A stretch of 64,000 bases of DNA from Kribbella aluminosa (GTDB lineage: Bacteria; Actinomycetota; Actinomycetes; Propionibacteriales; Kribbellaceae), in the NCBI RefSeq assembly GCF_017876295.1, contig NZ_JAGINT010000001.1, forward strand, positions 2,232,001-2,296,000. Direction: 5' to 3'. How positions within the stretch are numbered: position 1 is the first letter of the stretch; each line of letters opens with the position of its first letter. The position numbers and the translations under genes were made by a program. Below are positions 26,423-35,340 of this stretch, in pieces. A model generated the notes under the pieces. The model was not told the DNA's origin, searched no databases, and was given only the letters and a program-made list of their open reading frames with translations.

Positions 26423-29277
26423 TGGCAAGCCTCGCAGTCGGGATCGTCGATGGAGCACACCGCTCCGGTGGGTTCGGGAAGCGGAAGGTCCGCCGGCATC
26501 GGCGGCGCCGGGACGGTTATGGCTACGGCGTTCAGCCGGCCGTCGGTTCCCTTCAGCGTGGACTTCTCCACGTGAGTAGCTGACTGGGAACGCAGGTAAT
26601 AAGTCGTCTTGAGTCCGTACCGCCACGCCGACCGGTACAGCTCGTCGAGCGCGCGCCCGGACGGCTTCGCCATGTACAGGTTGAGCGACTGCGCCTGGTC
26701 GATCCACTTCTGCCGCCGCGACGCCGCCTTCACCAGCCACAGCGGCGCGATCTCGAACGCGGTCGCGTACAGCTCCCGCAGGTCGGCCGGAACCCGCTCG
26801 ATACCGGCCAGGATCCCGTCGTGGTACTTCAGGTCCGACACCATCACCTGGTCCCACAGCCCGCGGGCCTTGAGGTCCGTGACCAGGTACGGGTTGGCGA
26901 CGGTGAACTCGCCGGACATGTTCGACTTCACGAACAGGTTGCTGTACGTCGGCTCGATCGACTGGCTCACGCCGCAGATGTTCGAGATCGTCGCGGTCGG
27001 CGCGATCGCCATCACGTTCGAGTTCCGCATGCCGTCGCGGAGCACCTTCTGCCGCAGGGCGTCCCAGTCCAGCCGCGTGCTCTCGTCGACGACGACGTCG
27101 CCGTTGCGGGCGGCCTGCAGGTTGGCGAGCGAGTCGATCGGCAGCACCCCCTGGCTCCACAGGGATCCGTCGTACGACGAGTACCGGCCGCGCTCGGCGG
27201 CGAGAACGCTGGACGCCTCGATCGCGTGGTAGCTGATCTGCTCCATCGAGCTGTCCGCGAACTCGACCGCGGCGTCGGAGGAGTACGGGATGCGGAGCCT
27301 GAACAACGCGTCCGCGAACCCCATCAGGCCGAGCCCGACCGGGCGGTGCCGCTGGTTCGCGCGCTCGGACTCCGGGGTGGTGTAGAAGTTCACGTCGATG
27401 ACGTTGTCGAGCATCCGGACCGCGGTCTTCACCGTGTCCCGGAGCAGGTCGGCGTCGAGCCCGTCGGCGGTCAGGTGCGCGACCAGGTTGACCGAGCCGA
27501 GGTTGCAGACCGCGGTCTCGTCGACGGTGGTGTTCAGCGTGATCTCGGTGCACAGGTTCGACGAGTGCACGACACCGTCGTGCTGCTGCGGCGACCGCAG
27601 GTTGCAGGCGTCCTTGAACGTGATCCACGGGTGCCCGGTCTCGAACAGCACCGTCAGCATCCGCCGCCACAGGTCGACGGCCTTGACCCGCTTGAACACC
27701 CGGATCTCACCACGATCCGCAGCAGCCTCGTACTCGGCGTACGCCGCCGCGAACGCCTCGCCGTACAGATCATGCAGCTCAGGCACCTCGTTCGGCGAGA
27801 ACAACGTCCAGTCCCCACCGGCCTCGACCCGCTGCAGGAACAGGTCTGGCACCCAGTTCGCGGTGTTCATGTCATGCGTCCGCCGCCGCTCGTCCCCGGT
27901 GTTCTTCCGCAGATCAAGAAACTCCTCGACATCGATATGCCAGGTCTCCAGATACGCACACACCGCGCCCTTCCTGCGGCCCCCTTGATTCACTGCGACC
28001 GCGGTGTCATTCGCGACTTTCAGGAAGGGGACGACGCCTTGGGACTCCCCGTTGGTGCCGCGGATCTTGGCGCCGACGCCGCGGACCGGGGTCCAGTCGT
28101 TGCCGAGGCCGCCGGAGTACTTGGCGAGCAGGGCGTTGTTGCGAATGCCGCTGAAGATGCCGGACAGGTCGTCCTCGACCGTGGTCAGGAAGCACGATGA
28201 CAGCTGCGGGCGGGTGGTGCCGGAGTTGAACAGCGTGGGAGTCGAGGACATGAACCGGAACGAGCTGAGCAGTTGGTAGAACTCGATCGCTCGTGCCTCG
28301 CGGTCGTCCTCGCGGAGTGCCATGCCCATCGCGACGCGGAGGAAGAACGCCTGCGGCAGCTCGTAGCGCACCTTGTCGAGATGCAGCAGGTAGCGGTCGT
28401 ACAGCGTCTGCAGGCTGAGGAAGGTGAAGTTCAGATCGGCGTCGGGGTTGATCGCGGCGGCAAGCCGGTCGAGGTCGAAGGTGCCGAGCTCGGGGTCGAG
28501 CTGTCCGGCTTCGATACCGACCTGGACGTAGCGCGGGAAGTAGTCGACGTACGCCGCGGTCATGTCGGCCTGGCTGGCCTGCCGGGGCTCGCCGTGAACC
28601 CGGCCGAGCGCCTCGCGGCGGATCTGGTCCAGCAGCAGGCGGGACGCGGCGAAGCTGTACTGCGGCTCGGTCTCGACGTACGACCGGGCGGCCATCACCA
28701 GCGCGAGCTCGACCTCGTGCTGGGCGATGCCGTCGTAGCAGGCGCCGAGCGTCTCGTTCAGGATCAGTTCGGGGTCGACGGCGTCCAGGCCGGCGGCAGC
28801 CTCGGCGACCACGATGCGGAGCCGGTCGACGTCCAGCGGGGGCCGGCTGCCGTCGGCCGCGCGGACGGTCAGCGCCGGCTTCTCGGTGATGCCGGACGGG
28901 TCGGCGGGGGTGCGGGCCTTGGTCCGCTCCTCGCGGTACAGCACGTAGGCACGGGCGACCTGGTGCTCGCCGGCGCGCATCAGCGCCAGCTCGACCTGGT
29001 CCTGGATGTCCTCGACCTGCACGCTGCGGCGAGGCTGTGCTGTGTTGTGCTGGCCGCGGCTCGTGAGGGTGGTAACGACCCGGCCGGTCAGGTCGGTCAC
29101 CAGGTCGCGGACCCGATGGGTGGAGCCGGCGTCGGGGCCCTCGACGGCGAGGAACGCCTTGGTCACGGCGACGGAGATCTTGGTGGCGTCGAACGGAGTA
29201 CTGCTGCCGTCGCGGCGGACGACGGTCAGCTCGACCGCCTGACCGGTTGCCGCGGGGGATGAGGAAGCAATGGTCAC
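26419..29277 (-). CDS. nrdA: Ribonucleotide reductase large subunit
   Basis: A 952-residue R1 protein that reduces ribonucleoside diphosphates. Two ATP-cone allosteric domains are visible at the N-terminus (about 14-120, [16 protein letters not shown], and about 125-220, [17 protein letters not shown]). The barrel carries the active-site cysteines in SSCFLTTV, the NLCTEI motif (Asn-Leu-Cys-x-Glu) and later Cys residues, and the C-terminus DPDCEACQ provides the redox-active Cys pair. The GTG at 29277 is chosen, with GGAG 11 bases upstream. It forms an operon with nrdB, and NrdR-like boxes lie upstream. Confidence 0.95.
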   Translation of the reverse strand: MTIASSSPAATGQAVELTVVRRDGSSTPFDATKISVAVTKAFLAVEGPDAGSTHRVRDLVTDLTGRVVTTLTSRGQHNTAQPRRSVQVEDIQDQVELALMRAGEHQVARAYVLYREERTKARTPADPSGITEKPALTVRAADGSRPPLDVDRLRIVVAEAAAGLDAVDPELILNETLGACYDGIAQHEVELALVMAARSYVETEPQYSFAASRLLLDQIRREALGRVHGEPRQASQADMTAAYVDYFPRYVQVGIEAGQLDPELGTFDLDRLAAAINPDADLNFTFLSLQTLYDRYLLHLDKVRYELPQAFFLRVAMGMALREDDREARAIEFYQLLSSFRFMSSTPTLFNSGTTRPQLSSCFLTTVEDDLSGIFSGIRNNALLAKYSGGLGNDWTPVRGVGAKIRGTNGESQGVVPFLKVANDTAVAVNQGGRRKGAVCAYLETWHIDVEEFLDLRKNTGDERRRTHDMNTANWVPDLFLQRVEAGGDWTLFSPNEVPELHDLYGEAFAAAYAEYEAAADRGEIRVFKRVKAVDLWRRMLTVLFETGHPWITFKDACNLRSPQQHDGVVHSSNLCTEITLNTTVDETAVCNLGSVNLVAHLTADGLDADLLRDTVKTAVRMLDNVIDVNFYTTPESERANQRHRPVGLGLMGFADALFRLRIPYSSDAAVEFADSSMEQISYHAIEASSVLAAERGRYSSYDGSLWSQGVLPIDSLANLQAARNGDVVVDESTRLDWDALRQKVLRDGMRNSNVMAIAPTATISNICGVSQSIEPTYSNLFVKSNMSGEFTVANPYLVTDLKARGLWDQVMVSDLKYHDGILAGIERVPADLRELYATAFEIAPLWLVKAASRRQKWIDQAQSLNLYMAKPSGRALDELYRSAWRYGLKTTYYLRSQSATHVEKSTLKGTDGRLNAVAITVPAPPMPADLPLPEPTGAVCSIDDPDCEACQ

Positions 29278-29449
29278 AGGTGTGCGCTCCAGAGGAGTTC
29301 GGAGACCCGGGACCACGCGAGTGGGCGCACGACGGGACCGGCAGCACCGGCCGGGAACGCTGCCGTCACGCCGTGCGACCCACCCGCGAGGTCTCGGACC
29401 GCGTGCACCGGCGGTACACGCACCGGTGGCAAGCATCCGGACTCGCCGG

Positions 29450-29465
29450 CACCATATCTTGTGGT
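29450..29465 (-). promoter_or_regulatory. Possible third NrdR box
   Basis: On the minus strand it reads CACCACAAGATATGGT, with the ACAAGAT core shared with the two boxes further upstream; the matching cores lie 61 bp apart, about six helical turns. Weaker evidence than for the adjacent pair. Confidence 0.4.
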
Positions 29466-29510
29466 GTGGGCCACTCTGAACCACCAGTAGTAGTGATGCT
29501 AGGCGGAGAG

Positions 29511-29559
29511 ATCTAGATCTTGTGGTAGCGCAACGCCGCGTGTCGCACATCTTGTGTCC
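29511..29559 (-). promoter_or_regulatory. Tandem NrdR boxes of nrdAB
   Basis: Two 16-bp sites on the minus strand, ACACAAGATGTG-type at 29544-29559 and ACCACAAGATCTAGA-type at 29511-29526. Both contain ACAAGAT and their cores are 32 bp apart, three helical turns, the usual spacing for NrdR dimers. NrdR represses RNR genes when dATP is high. The first box touches the stop codon of the DinB gene. Confidence 0.6.
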
Positions 29560-30138
29560 TCACGCCGCGACCGCGTAGAGATCCTGGAGCGTCATGATCT
29601 CCGAACCGTGGTGGATCAGCTCCCGGTTGAGGCGCAGGACGACGTGGCCGAAGGGTTCGGAGGCGTCGAGCTCGTTCGCCTGGCTCAGGCCGACGGTCAT
29701 CGCTTCGCTTTCATCCAGCTCCGCGATCGCCTCCTGCCAGGCCTCGACCCAGTAGGTCAGCCAGGCGACCGCGTCCTGCGCGTTGCCGTGCAGCGTGATG
29801 TCCGTGCGGCCCTGCCGGCTCGCCCCGAACGTCCACTCCCAGCGCTCGAAGAACATCTCGGTCAGATGTGCGATCAGCCACGCGATCGTCCGCGGGCCGC
29901 GATGGTCGGGCTCGTCCGGCCACTGGGCGACCCATTCGCCGGACCCGAGCGGCCGGTACCGCCCGGAGTGGTGCCGGCGGACGACGGTGAGCGCCTCGCT
30001 GCTCGGTCGCCAGAAGTACTGCTCGTCGGTCAGTTGAGCGAGGCGGCCGGACAGCACCATCCAGCTGAAGCCCAGCTGGCCGCGGACCATCGCCATCGCC
30101 GAAGGCCGGTGCAGGATGTCCCAGTCGAACGCCGCCAT
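29560..30138 (-). CDS. DinB-family protein
   Basis: A 192-residue helix-bundle protein of the DinB/YfiT type. The metal-binding His pattern is probable: HHSGRYRPLGSG, a central AWLIAHLTEMFFERWEW and the late LNRELIHHGSEIMTLQDLY, in which the two His residues face the metal. DinB-fold proteins are thiol-dependent S-transferases or of unknown function. The ATG at 30138 is chosen because of the GGGGAG site 7 bases upstream. A perfect actinobacterial SOS box lies 21-36 bases upstream, so damage induction by LexA release is expected. Confidence 0.82.
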   Translation of the reverse strand: MAAFDWDILHRPSAMAMVRGQLGFSWMVLSGRLAQLTDEQYFWRPSSEALTVVRRHHSGRYRPLGSGEWVAQWPDEPDHRGPRTIAWLIAHLTEMFFERWEWTFGASRQGRTDITLHGNAQDAVAWLTYWVEAWQEAIAELDESEAMTVGLSQANELDASEPFGHVVLRLNRELIHHGSEIMTLQDLYAVAA

Positions 30139-30158
30139 CTCAACTCTCCCCGGTATGA

Positions 30159-30174
30159 TCGAACACGTGTTCGA
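30159..30174. promoter_or_regulatory. LexA (SOS) box
   Basis: TCGAACACGTGTTCGA, an exact match to the actinobacterial/Gram-positive consensus TCGAAC-N4-GTTCGA, placed 21 bases before the DinB-family start and 35 bases after the end of fic. Confidence 0.85.
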
Positions 30175-30208
30175 ATTCTTGCTCGATCTCCGGCGGAAAG
30201 TCAAACGG

Positions 30209-31474
30209 CTAGTGTGTCGGTCCTGGCCTCGGCGGGACCGGTCTGCTAGGCCGCTCGATCCGGGTGTCCGCGGCCGGGCTCGCGAACCGGCGTTCCAGCA
30301 ACGTGAAGGCGTCGATCAGCTCCGGCGCCTCGTAGACCCGGTTGCGCCGGCCGTCGGTGAGCTCCCGCAGTACGCCGGCCTCGACCAGGCGGGCGAGGCC
30401 TTGGTTCGCGGCCTGCTGGGAGCGGTCGATCAGCTGCGCCGCGGCCGCGAGCGTCAGCACCGGCGCGGCCGGCAGCGCCTCGATCAGGAGCTCGGCCGCG
30501 GATCCGGCGCGCAGCGGGGCGGCCCGTTCCCGCCAGTCGGACTTCAAGTCCGCCGCGGTCCGCTCGAAGCGGGCGGCCTCGGCCGTCGCGTGCGTGCAGG
30601 CGGTCGCGAACATCCGCAGCCAGGGATTCGCTGCCGCGCGGGCCTTCGCGGTGGTGGCGCGTCCGACGTACCGGAAGGCCGTCAGCGCGTCGACGTACGC
30701 CGTCGCATGCGTGGCGAGTGCGAGCGAGACCGGCGGGACGGTCCGGGTGATCAGCCCGTCGGCGCGCAGGATCAGGTGGATCAGCGCGCGCCCGGTCCGT
30801 CCGTTGCCGTCGGCGAACGGGTGGATCGTCTCGAACTGCGCGTGTGCGATCGCGGTCTTCGCCAGCACCGGAAGCCGCGACTCGCGGACGAACGTCATCA
30901 GGTCGGCGAGCAGTTCCGGGACCAGTTGCGCCGGCGGCGGGACGTAGTACGCCTCGGCGGGGGAACGGCCGCCGATCCAGTTCTGCAGGTAGCGGATCTC
31001 GCCGCCGTACTCCGGGTTCGGCGACTGCGCCATCAGCAGGCGGTGCGCCTCCAGCAGATGGTCGACCTCGAGCTTGTCGCCGGGCTGTACGCGCTCGGTC
31101 ACCCAGGTCATCGCGTCGACCGCGCCGAGCACTTCCTCGGCCGTCACGTCGCGGGTCCGGTCCCGCAGTACGTCGGCCTTCAGCAGCCGGCGCGCGCCGA
31201 CGACGAGGCCCTCGATGTGCGACGAGCCGACCGCCTCGGCCCGCAGCAGCAACCGCGCCAGCGCCTCGCTGTCGGTCAGTACGGCGGCGGTCGCGTCCAG
31301 ACGGGCGAGATCGCCGGCGGCGTCCTCGAGCAGCGCGAGCACGTCGTCGGGCAGGTCGAAGCCGCGCCCGGTCAGCGGGTCGGGCAGATACAGCTCGTAC
31401 GACCCGCCGAGGCGCTCCGCCCGGGTGAACCCGTCGGGGTGCCCGGGCCAGCGGTGCAACTCGACCCTCGCCAT
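30209..31474 (-). CDS. Fic-domain protein with inhibitory helix
   Basis: A 421-residue Fic protein, an enzyme class that transfers AMP (or similar) from a nucleotide to a protein hydroxyl. The Fic motif HPFADGNGRTGR is complete at residues 218-229. An N-terminal inhibitory motif S-x-x-x-E-G is present at 84-89 (SSHIEG), so it is a self-inhibited class II type. A winged-helix domain in the last 100 residues (AAQLIDRSQQAANQGLARLVEAGVL) could bind DNA. The ATG at 31474 has no clear ribosome site. Divergent from the methyltransferase at 31553. Confidence 0.9.
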   Translation of the reverse strand: MARVELHRWPGHPDGFTRAERLGGSYELYLPDPLTGRGFDLPDDVLALLEDAAGDLARLDATAAVLTDSEALARLLLRAEAVGSSHIEGLVVGARRLLKADVLRDRTRDVTAEEVLGAVDAMTWVTERVQPGDKLEVDHLLEAHRLLMAQSPNPEYGGEIRYLQNWIGGRSPAEAYYVPPPAQLVPELLADLMTFVRESRLPVLAKTAIAHAQFETIHPFADGNGRTGRALIHLILRADGLITRTVPPVSLALATHATAYVDALTAFRYVGRATTAKARAAANPWLRMFATACTHATAEAARFERTAADLKSDWRERAAPLRAGSAAELLIEALPAAPVLTLAAAAQLIDRSQQAANQGLARLVEAGVLRELTDGRRNRVYEAPELIDAFTLLERRFASPAADTRIERPSRPVPPRPGPTH

Positions 31475-31475
31475 A

Positions 31476-31523
31476 CCCTTATTCAAGCTTATCCACAAAC
31501 CTTGAACAAGGGTTGTGGATAAG
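31476..31523. promoter_or_regulatory. Interlocked inverted repeats between fic and the methyltransferase
   Basis: CTTATCCACAA (31488-31498) is exactly mirrored by TTGTGGATAAG (31513-31523). CCCTTATTCAAG (31476-31487) is mirrored with one mismatch by CTTGAACAAGGG (31501-31512). The GGATAAG arms can serve as two divergent -10 boxes, and TTATCCACA also equals the DnaA-box consensus. Confidence 0.55.
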
Positions 31524-31552
31524 TGGCCCGAAGGGCGGGCAGACTGCTGGTT

Positions 31553-32374
31553 GTGACTCTGGACGCGCAGACGCAGCAGATGGTGGCCGCCAACGAGGCC
31601 GACTGGGACGCCCGGGCGCCGCTGCACGCGGCGAGCACGTTCTACGACCGGCCCGCCGAGTACTGGTTCGCCGACTACGAGTGGGCGGATCTCGGTCCGC
31701 TCGACGGTCGCGACGTACTGCATCTGCAGTGTCATCTCGGCACGGAGACGATCGAGTTCGCGCGGCGCGGCGCGCGAACCAGCGGCCTCGACCTGTCGGA
31801 GAAGTCGCTGGAGGCGGCGCGCCGGATCGCCGCCGATGCCGGGGCGGACGTCGAGTACCTGCATGCCGACGTGTACGACGCGGTGCGGGCGGTCGAGGGT
31901 CGGCAGTTCGACATCGTCTACACCGGGAAGGGCGCGCTGTGTTATCTCCCGGACCTCGAGCAGTGGGCGGACGTCGTACGCCAACTGCTCAAGCCCGGTG
32001 GTGTCCTCTACATCGTCGAGTTCCACCCGCTCCTCAACGCGCTTCGCGAGGTTTCGTTGCCCGGTGAGAGCGACGACCTCGTGCTCCGCGCCGACTACCT
32101 CGAGGGCCGCGGCGCGATCGCGCACGACTCCACCGTCACCTACACCGGCGACGAAGTCCCCGGCCGCCAGACCAGCTACGAATGGCGCCACGGCCTCGGC
32201 GAGATCGTCACCACCCTCGCATCGGCCGGCTTCCGGATCACCACCGTGCGCGAATCCGACGTACTCCCATGGCCCCGCTGGCCGCACATGCACCAAACCC
32301 CCGAAGGCTGGTGGCGCCTCCCCGACGACGCCCCCCGCATCCCTTTGCTCTTCGCCCTGAAGGCCACCCGATGA
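31553..32374 (+). CDS. Class I SAM-dependent methyltransferase
   Basis: A 273-residue methyltransferase. Motif I is degenerate, VLHLQCHLGTETIEFARRGA, as in many actinobacterial proteins of this group; the acidic ribose residue is in SGLDLSEKSL, motif IV is DIVYTGKGALCYL and motif V-VI LLKPGGVLYIVEFHP. Two GTG starts are possible; I prefer 31553, since 31523 would put the N-terminus inside the divergent promoter region. The substrate is unknown. The gene is divergent from fic. Confidence 0.78.
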   Translation: MTLDAQTQQMVAANEADWDARAPLHAASTFYDRPAEYWFADYEWADLGPLDGRDVLHLQCHLGTETIEFARRGARTSGLDLSEKSLEAARRIAADAGADVEYLHADVYDAVRAVEGRQFDIVYTGKGALCYLPDLEQWADVVRQLLKPGGVLYIVEFHPLLNALREVSLPGESDDLVLRADYLEGRGAIAHDSTVTYTGDEVPGRQTSYEWRHGLGEIVTTLASAGFRITTVRESDVLPWPRWPHMHQTPEGWWRLPDDAPRIPLLFALKATR

Positions 32375-32587
32375 CGCGTGCCGGGCGCTGGGTCTGGGGG
32401 CGGAGGTGGCGTCGGTGCTCGAGTTGCCGTTCGCGGACAGCAGTTTCGATGCGGGCTGGACGATGAGCACGCTGCTGCACGTGGCCGACGAGGACCTCGA
32501 CCAAGCACTGCGAGAGATCGTGCGCGTTCTCCAGCCCGGCGCCCCGGTCGCGATCGGGCTGTGGGGTGATGGGCGGTGGTTCGGGTC
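32370..32587 (+). pseudogene. Methyltransferase fragment
   Basis: About 70 codons read CRALGLGAEVASVLELPFAD, DSSFDAGWTMSTLLHVADED and LREIVRVLQPGAPVAIGLWG, the middle of a class I methyltransferase (post-motif I to motif V). Motif I and both ends are missing, and the frame then runs into non-coding sequence. It is directly attached to the preceding methyltransferase stop, likely a remnant of an adjacent gene after deletion. Confidence 0.55.
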
Positions 32588-32780
32588 AGCGTTTCCGAGG
32601 GCCGCGGAAGGCTACGTAGATGAGGGCGACGCCGAAGGCGGCGATGATCGGGCCGACGGTGGCCCAGAGAGTTTGGCCGGTCATCGAGCTGCCCTTGAGA
32701 TAGCCGAGGCCTTGCAGGGTCCAGACGCTGCCGACCGCGATCAGCAGTGCGGCGAAGGCGATGGCGACGATCTTTCCCAT
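32586..32780 (-). CDS. Small two-helix membrane protein
   Basis: A 64-residue protein with two hydrophobic segments, VAIAFAALLIAVGSVWTLQG and the later VGPIIAAFGVALIYVAF, linked by YLKGSSMTGQTLWA, and a basic end GPRKR. This pattern is common in actinobacteria but I know no function for it. TAATCT on the minus strand ends 7 bases before the ATG, so the gene is probably leaderless. Confidence 0.65.
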   Translation of the reverse strand: MGKIVAIAFAALLIAVGSVWTLQGLGYLKGSSMTGQTLWATVGPIIAAFGVALIYVAFRGPRKR

Positions 32781-33176
32781 ACCAAGGAGATTAGCGCTTG
32801 CGGCGGTGCCGCGTTGGACGGCAGCGAGGTCGATCGAAACGAGAGAGGGTCGGCCGGCTCTCCGGTTCGATGTGTGGCTGATCCGGCGACCCTCGACCGA
32901 CGGTGCTGGTGGTTTCGCGCAGGGAGGACCTCTCCCGTGAGGTTCTCGGGTGAGAGGCACAGGAGACAGGCAATACCAGGTGCCAACCCACCACAACCTG
33001 TCTCACGACCCCGAACCGGGACAACCATCACTCACACACCGGACAGAAGAGCCGGTTCACCTCGCACATTGTCTGTTGACCTCTCGCATGCCGGGGGAGA
33101 ACCGGCCGTGTCAGGGGTGAACCCCTGACACGGAGACCCTCAGCCCGGGCGGTTGGTTCAGAACGAACCGTCCCGG
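32781..33176. other. Gene-free region rich in inverted repeats
   Basis: I see no convincing gene. Inverted repeats follow each other: CCTCTCCCG with its mirror (32929-32957), GAGACAGG/CCTGTCTC (32963-33004), GCCGGTTC/GAACCGGC (33051-33106), a perfect 12-bp stem CCGTGTCAGGGG with loop TGAA (33106-33133) and an imperfect one to 33172. The last two can terminate the glycosylase transcript on the minus strand; the others could belong to a structured RNA. Confidence 0.45.
33106..33133 (-). terminator. Terminator hairpin of the glycosylase operon
   Basis: Perfect 12-bp stem with a four-base loop, 43 bases after the minus-strand stop at 33177. Confidence 0.6.
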
Positions 33177-34031
33177 CTAGCTGCGGCTGAGGAGTTGGTC
33201 GCAGAGGGCGGCGAGTTGGCGGCGGAGGGGGCGGGCGCGGTCGGCGAAGGTGCGTTGGGCGGCTGTGTACTGCGCTTTGCCGTCGGGGGTTTCGATCCGG
33301 ACGGGGGAGTAGCCGAGCGCGGCCAGGTCGTACGGTGAGGCGCGCATGTCGAGGGTGCGGATGTCGCGGGCGAGTTCGAAGCACGACAGGACCAGCGAGC
33401 TGGGCGTGAACGGCATCAGTTTGGTCGCCCATTTGTAGAGGTCCATGTTCGCGTGCAGGCAGCCGCCTTGTTCCAGGACGGGCTGGGACTCGCGGGTCGG
33501 CTGCAGGACGTTGAGCGGCCGCGCGGGGGTGGTGAAGAACCGGAACGCGTCGAAGTGCGAGCAGCCGATCCGGTGCGACTCGACCACCTGATCGGTGCCC
33601 TCGGCCCCCAATCGCAGCGGCCAGGCGGTATGCCGCACTTCGGGCGTCCGGTACACCATCGCCCACTCGTGCAGCCCGAAACACCCGAACTGGGGCTGGC
33701 GGTCCAGGGTCGACGACAGCAACGCGCGGATCCAGGTGATGCTGTCGGTACGGCGCTCAACCTCGGCCGGATCGAGCACCGCCGCACCGTCGACGACGAC
33801 GTACCCGCGCCGCTCCCCGTAGACAGCAGCATCTTCCAGCCGCACACCCGGCCCCGGATGCCACACCCGCAACTGATTCGGACGCGTGGGGTAATAGGTG
33901 AAGAGGAAATCCTCGACGGGATGTGGTTCGCGGCGCTTTCGCCGTTCCAGGTGACCGGCCAGCAGTACGTCGACCCGCCGGGCGTGGGTTTCGGCGTACG
34001 ACGTCCACTGGGCAGAAGTCAGCGTGGTCAT
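33177..34031 (-). CDS. Putative 3-methyladenine DNA glycosylase-like protein
   Basis: A 284-residue protein of a conserved actinobacterial group annotated as 3-methyladenine DNA glycosylase: LERRKRREPHPVEDFLFTYY near the N-terminus, then GYVVVDGAAVLDPAEV and CFGLHEWAMVYR. The assignment rests on recall of the group; I can point to no helix-hairpin-helix motif or catalytic residue. The ATG overlaps the stop of the acetyltransferase (ATGA), so the two are coupled. Confidence 0.55.
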   Translation of the reverse strand: MTTLTSAQWTSYAETHARRVDVLLAGHLERRKRREPHPVEDFLFTYYPTRPNQLRVWHPGPGVRLEDAAVYGERRGYVVVDGAAVLDPAEVERRTDSITWIRALLSSTLDRQPQFGCFGLHEWAMVYRTPEVRHTAWPLRLGAEGTDQVVESHRIGCSHFDAFRFFTTPARPLNVLQPTRESQPVLEQGGCLHANMDLYKWATKLMPFTPSSLVLSCFELARDIRTLDMRASPYDLAALGYSPVRIETPDGKAQYTAAQRTFADRARPLRRQLAALCDQLLSRS

Positions 34032-34510
34032 AGGTCGAGGGCGAACGCGTACAGGTCCACACCCGGGATCGGGGCCCAGTCGCGTTCCGGGAGGCGGGTG
34101 AAGCCGAGGCGTTCGTACAGGCGGTGCGCGGTGGTCATGTACTGGGCGCTGCACATCACCACGCGGCGCATGCCCGCTTCGCGCGAACGGGCGATGCAGC
34201 GCTCGGTGAGAACCGTGCCGACGCCGAGGCCACGCGCACGGCCGGCCACGCCGAGCATGCGGAACTCGCCCTCGTCGTCCTGGCCGATCTCCCGGTAGAC
34301 AGAACCGACCGGGCAATAAGTAACAGTCCCCAGCAAGCCTGATGAATCAGCCGCCACCCACAGCTCGGCCTTGGCGGCGCGGTCCGCGGCCGCACGGAGC
34401 GTCATCGCGTACTCACCGCGGACGAATCCGTCGTGCGAGTACGCCTCCACGGTCAGCTCGCCGACTGCGTCGTACTCCGAAGGATGGGCGAGCCGGATGT
34501 CGAAAGTCAC
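34028..34510 (-). CDS. GNAT-family N-acetyltransferase
   Basis: A 160-residue acetyltransferase. The acetyl-CoA loop is RARGLGVGTVL (motif A) preceded by FRMLGVAG, and motif B lies in AHRLYERLGFTRL. The acceptor is unknown. It is the first gene of a two-gene unit with the glycosylase-like protein and is divergent from the FAA hydrolase. Confidence 0.88.
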   Translation of the reverse strand: MTFDIRLAHPSEYDAVGELTVEAYSHDGFVRGEYAMTLRAAADRAAKAELWVAADSSGLLGTVTYCPVGSVYREIGQDDEGEFRMLGVAGRARGLGVGTVLTERCIARSREAGMRRVVMCSAQYMTTAHRLYERLGFTRLPERDWAPIPGVDLYAFALDL

Positions 34511-34551
34511 CGGAATACTGTCTCATTCCGCCCCACCGGTAGGCTCGGCCC

Positions 34552-35340
34552 GTGCGTATCGCCAGATTCTCCGTGGACGACGAGCCGAAGTACGGCGTCG
34601 TCGAGACCGACGACCCCGAAGGGCTCGCCGGCACTGTCAACGTTCTCGACTCGGACCCGCTCTACCGGTCGGCCCAGTTCACCGGGGAGAAGCTGCAACT
34701 CGCGGACGTCCGGCTGCTGGCGCCGGTGATCCCGCGCAGCAAGGTGGTCTGCGTCGGCCGGAACTACGCGGCACACGCCGCCGAGCTCGGCAACGACGTA
34801 CCGGAACAGCCGATGATCTTCCTGAAGCCGAACACCAGCGTGATCGGCCCGCGGGACGGCATCGTGTATCCCGAGCAGACCCACGACCTGCACTTCGAGG
34901 GCGAGCTGGCGATCGTGATCGGCCGGATCTGCCGGGACCTGCCCAAGGAGCGGGTCAACGAGGTGATCTTCGGCTACACGATCGCGAACGACGTGACCGC
35001 ACGCGACCTGCAGAAGTCCGACGGGCAGTGGGCCCGGGCCAAGGGGTACGACACGTTCTGCCCGCTCGGCCCGTGGATCAGCACCGAGCTCGACGTGGCC
35101 GACCTGCGGGTCAGTACCGAACTGAACGGTGAGCCCAAGCAGGACGGGCGGACCAGTCAGTTCATCTTCGACATCCCGGAGGTGCTGGCCTACATCACCT
35201 CCTTCACCACGCTGCTGCCCGGCGACGTGGTACTCACCGGCACCCCGGCGGGGGTCGGTCCGATGCTGCCCGGCGACGAGGTCTCGGTCAGCATCGAAGG
35301 AATCGGAACTCTGACGAACAAGGTGATCGTGCGTGACTGA
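34552..35340 (+). CDS. Fumarylacetoacetate hydrolase-family protein
   Basis: A 262-residue enzyme of the FAH superfamily, which cleaves or decarboxylates 2-oxo- or acylpyruvate compounds. Conserved marks are [16 protein letters not shown], the metal site residues in [12 protein letters not shown] (Glu pair) and [13 protein letters not shown], and GTPAGVGPM near the C-terminus. TAGGCT ends 6 bases before the GTG, indicating a leaderless transcript. It overlaps gltX by 8 bases, so they are cotranscribed. Confidence 0.9.
   Translation: MRIARFSVDDEPKYGVVETDDPEGLAGTVNVLDSDPLYRSAQFTGEKLQLADVRLLAPVIPRSKVVCVGRNYAAHAAELGNDVPEQPMIFLKPNTSVIGPRDGIVYPEQTHDLHFEGELAIVIGRICRDLPKERVNEVIFGYTIANDVTARDLQKSDGQWARAKGYDTFCPLGPWISTELDVADLRVSTELNGEPKQDGRTSQFIFDIPEVLAYITSFTTLLPGDVVLTGTPAGVGPMLPGDEVSVSIEGIGTLTNKVIVRD

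Noticed and set aside
31488..31523. TTATCCACA pair as a replication origin
   Set aside because: Only two boxes, no dnaA/dnaN nearby and no AT-rich unwinding region; promoter arms explain it better.
32800..33060. Short minus-strand frames in three phases as small genes
   Set aside because: Arg/Ser/Pro-rich in every frame, without start signals or family-like sequence.
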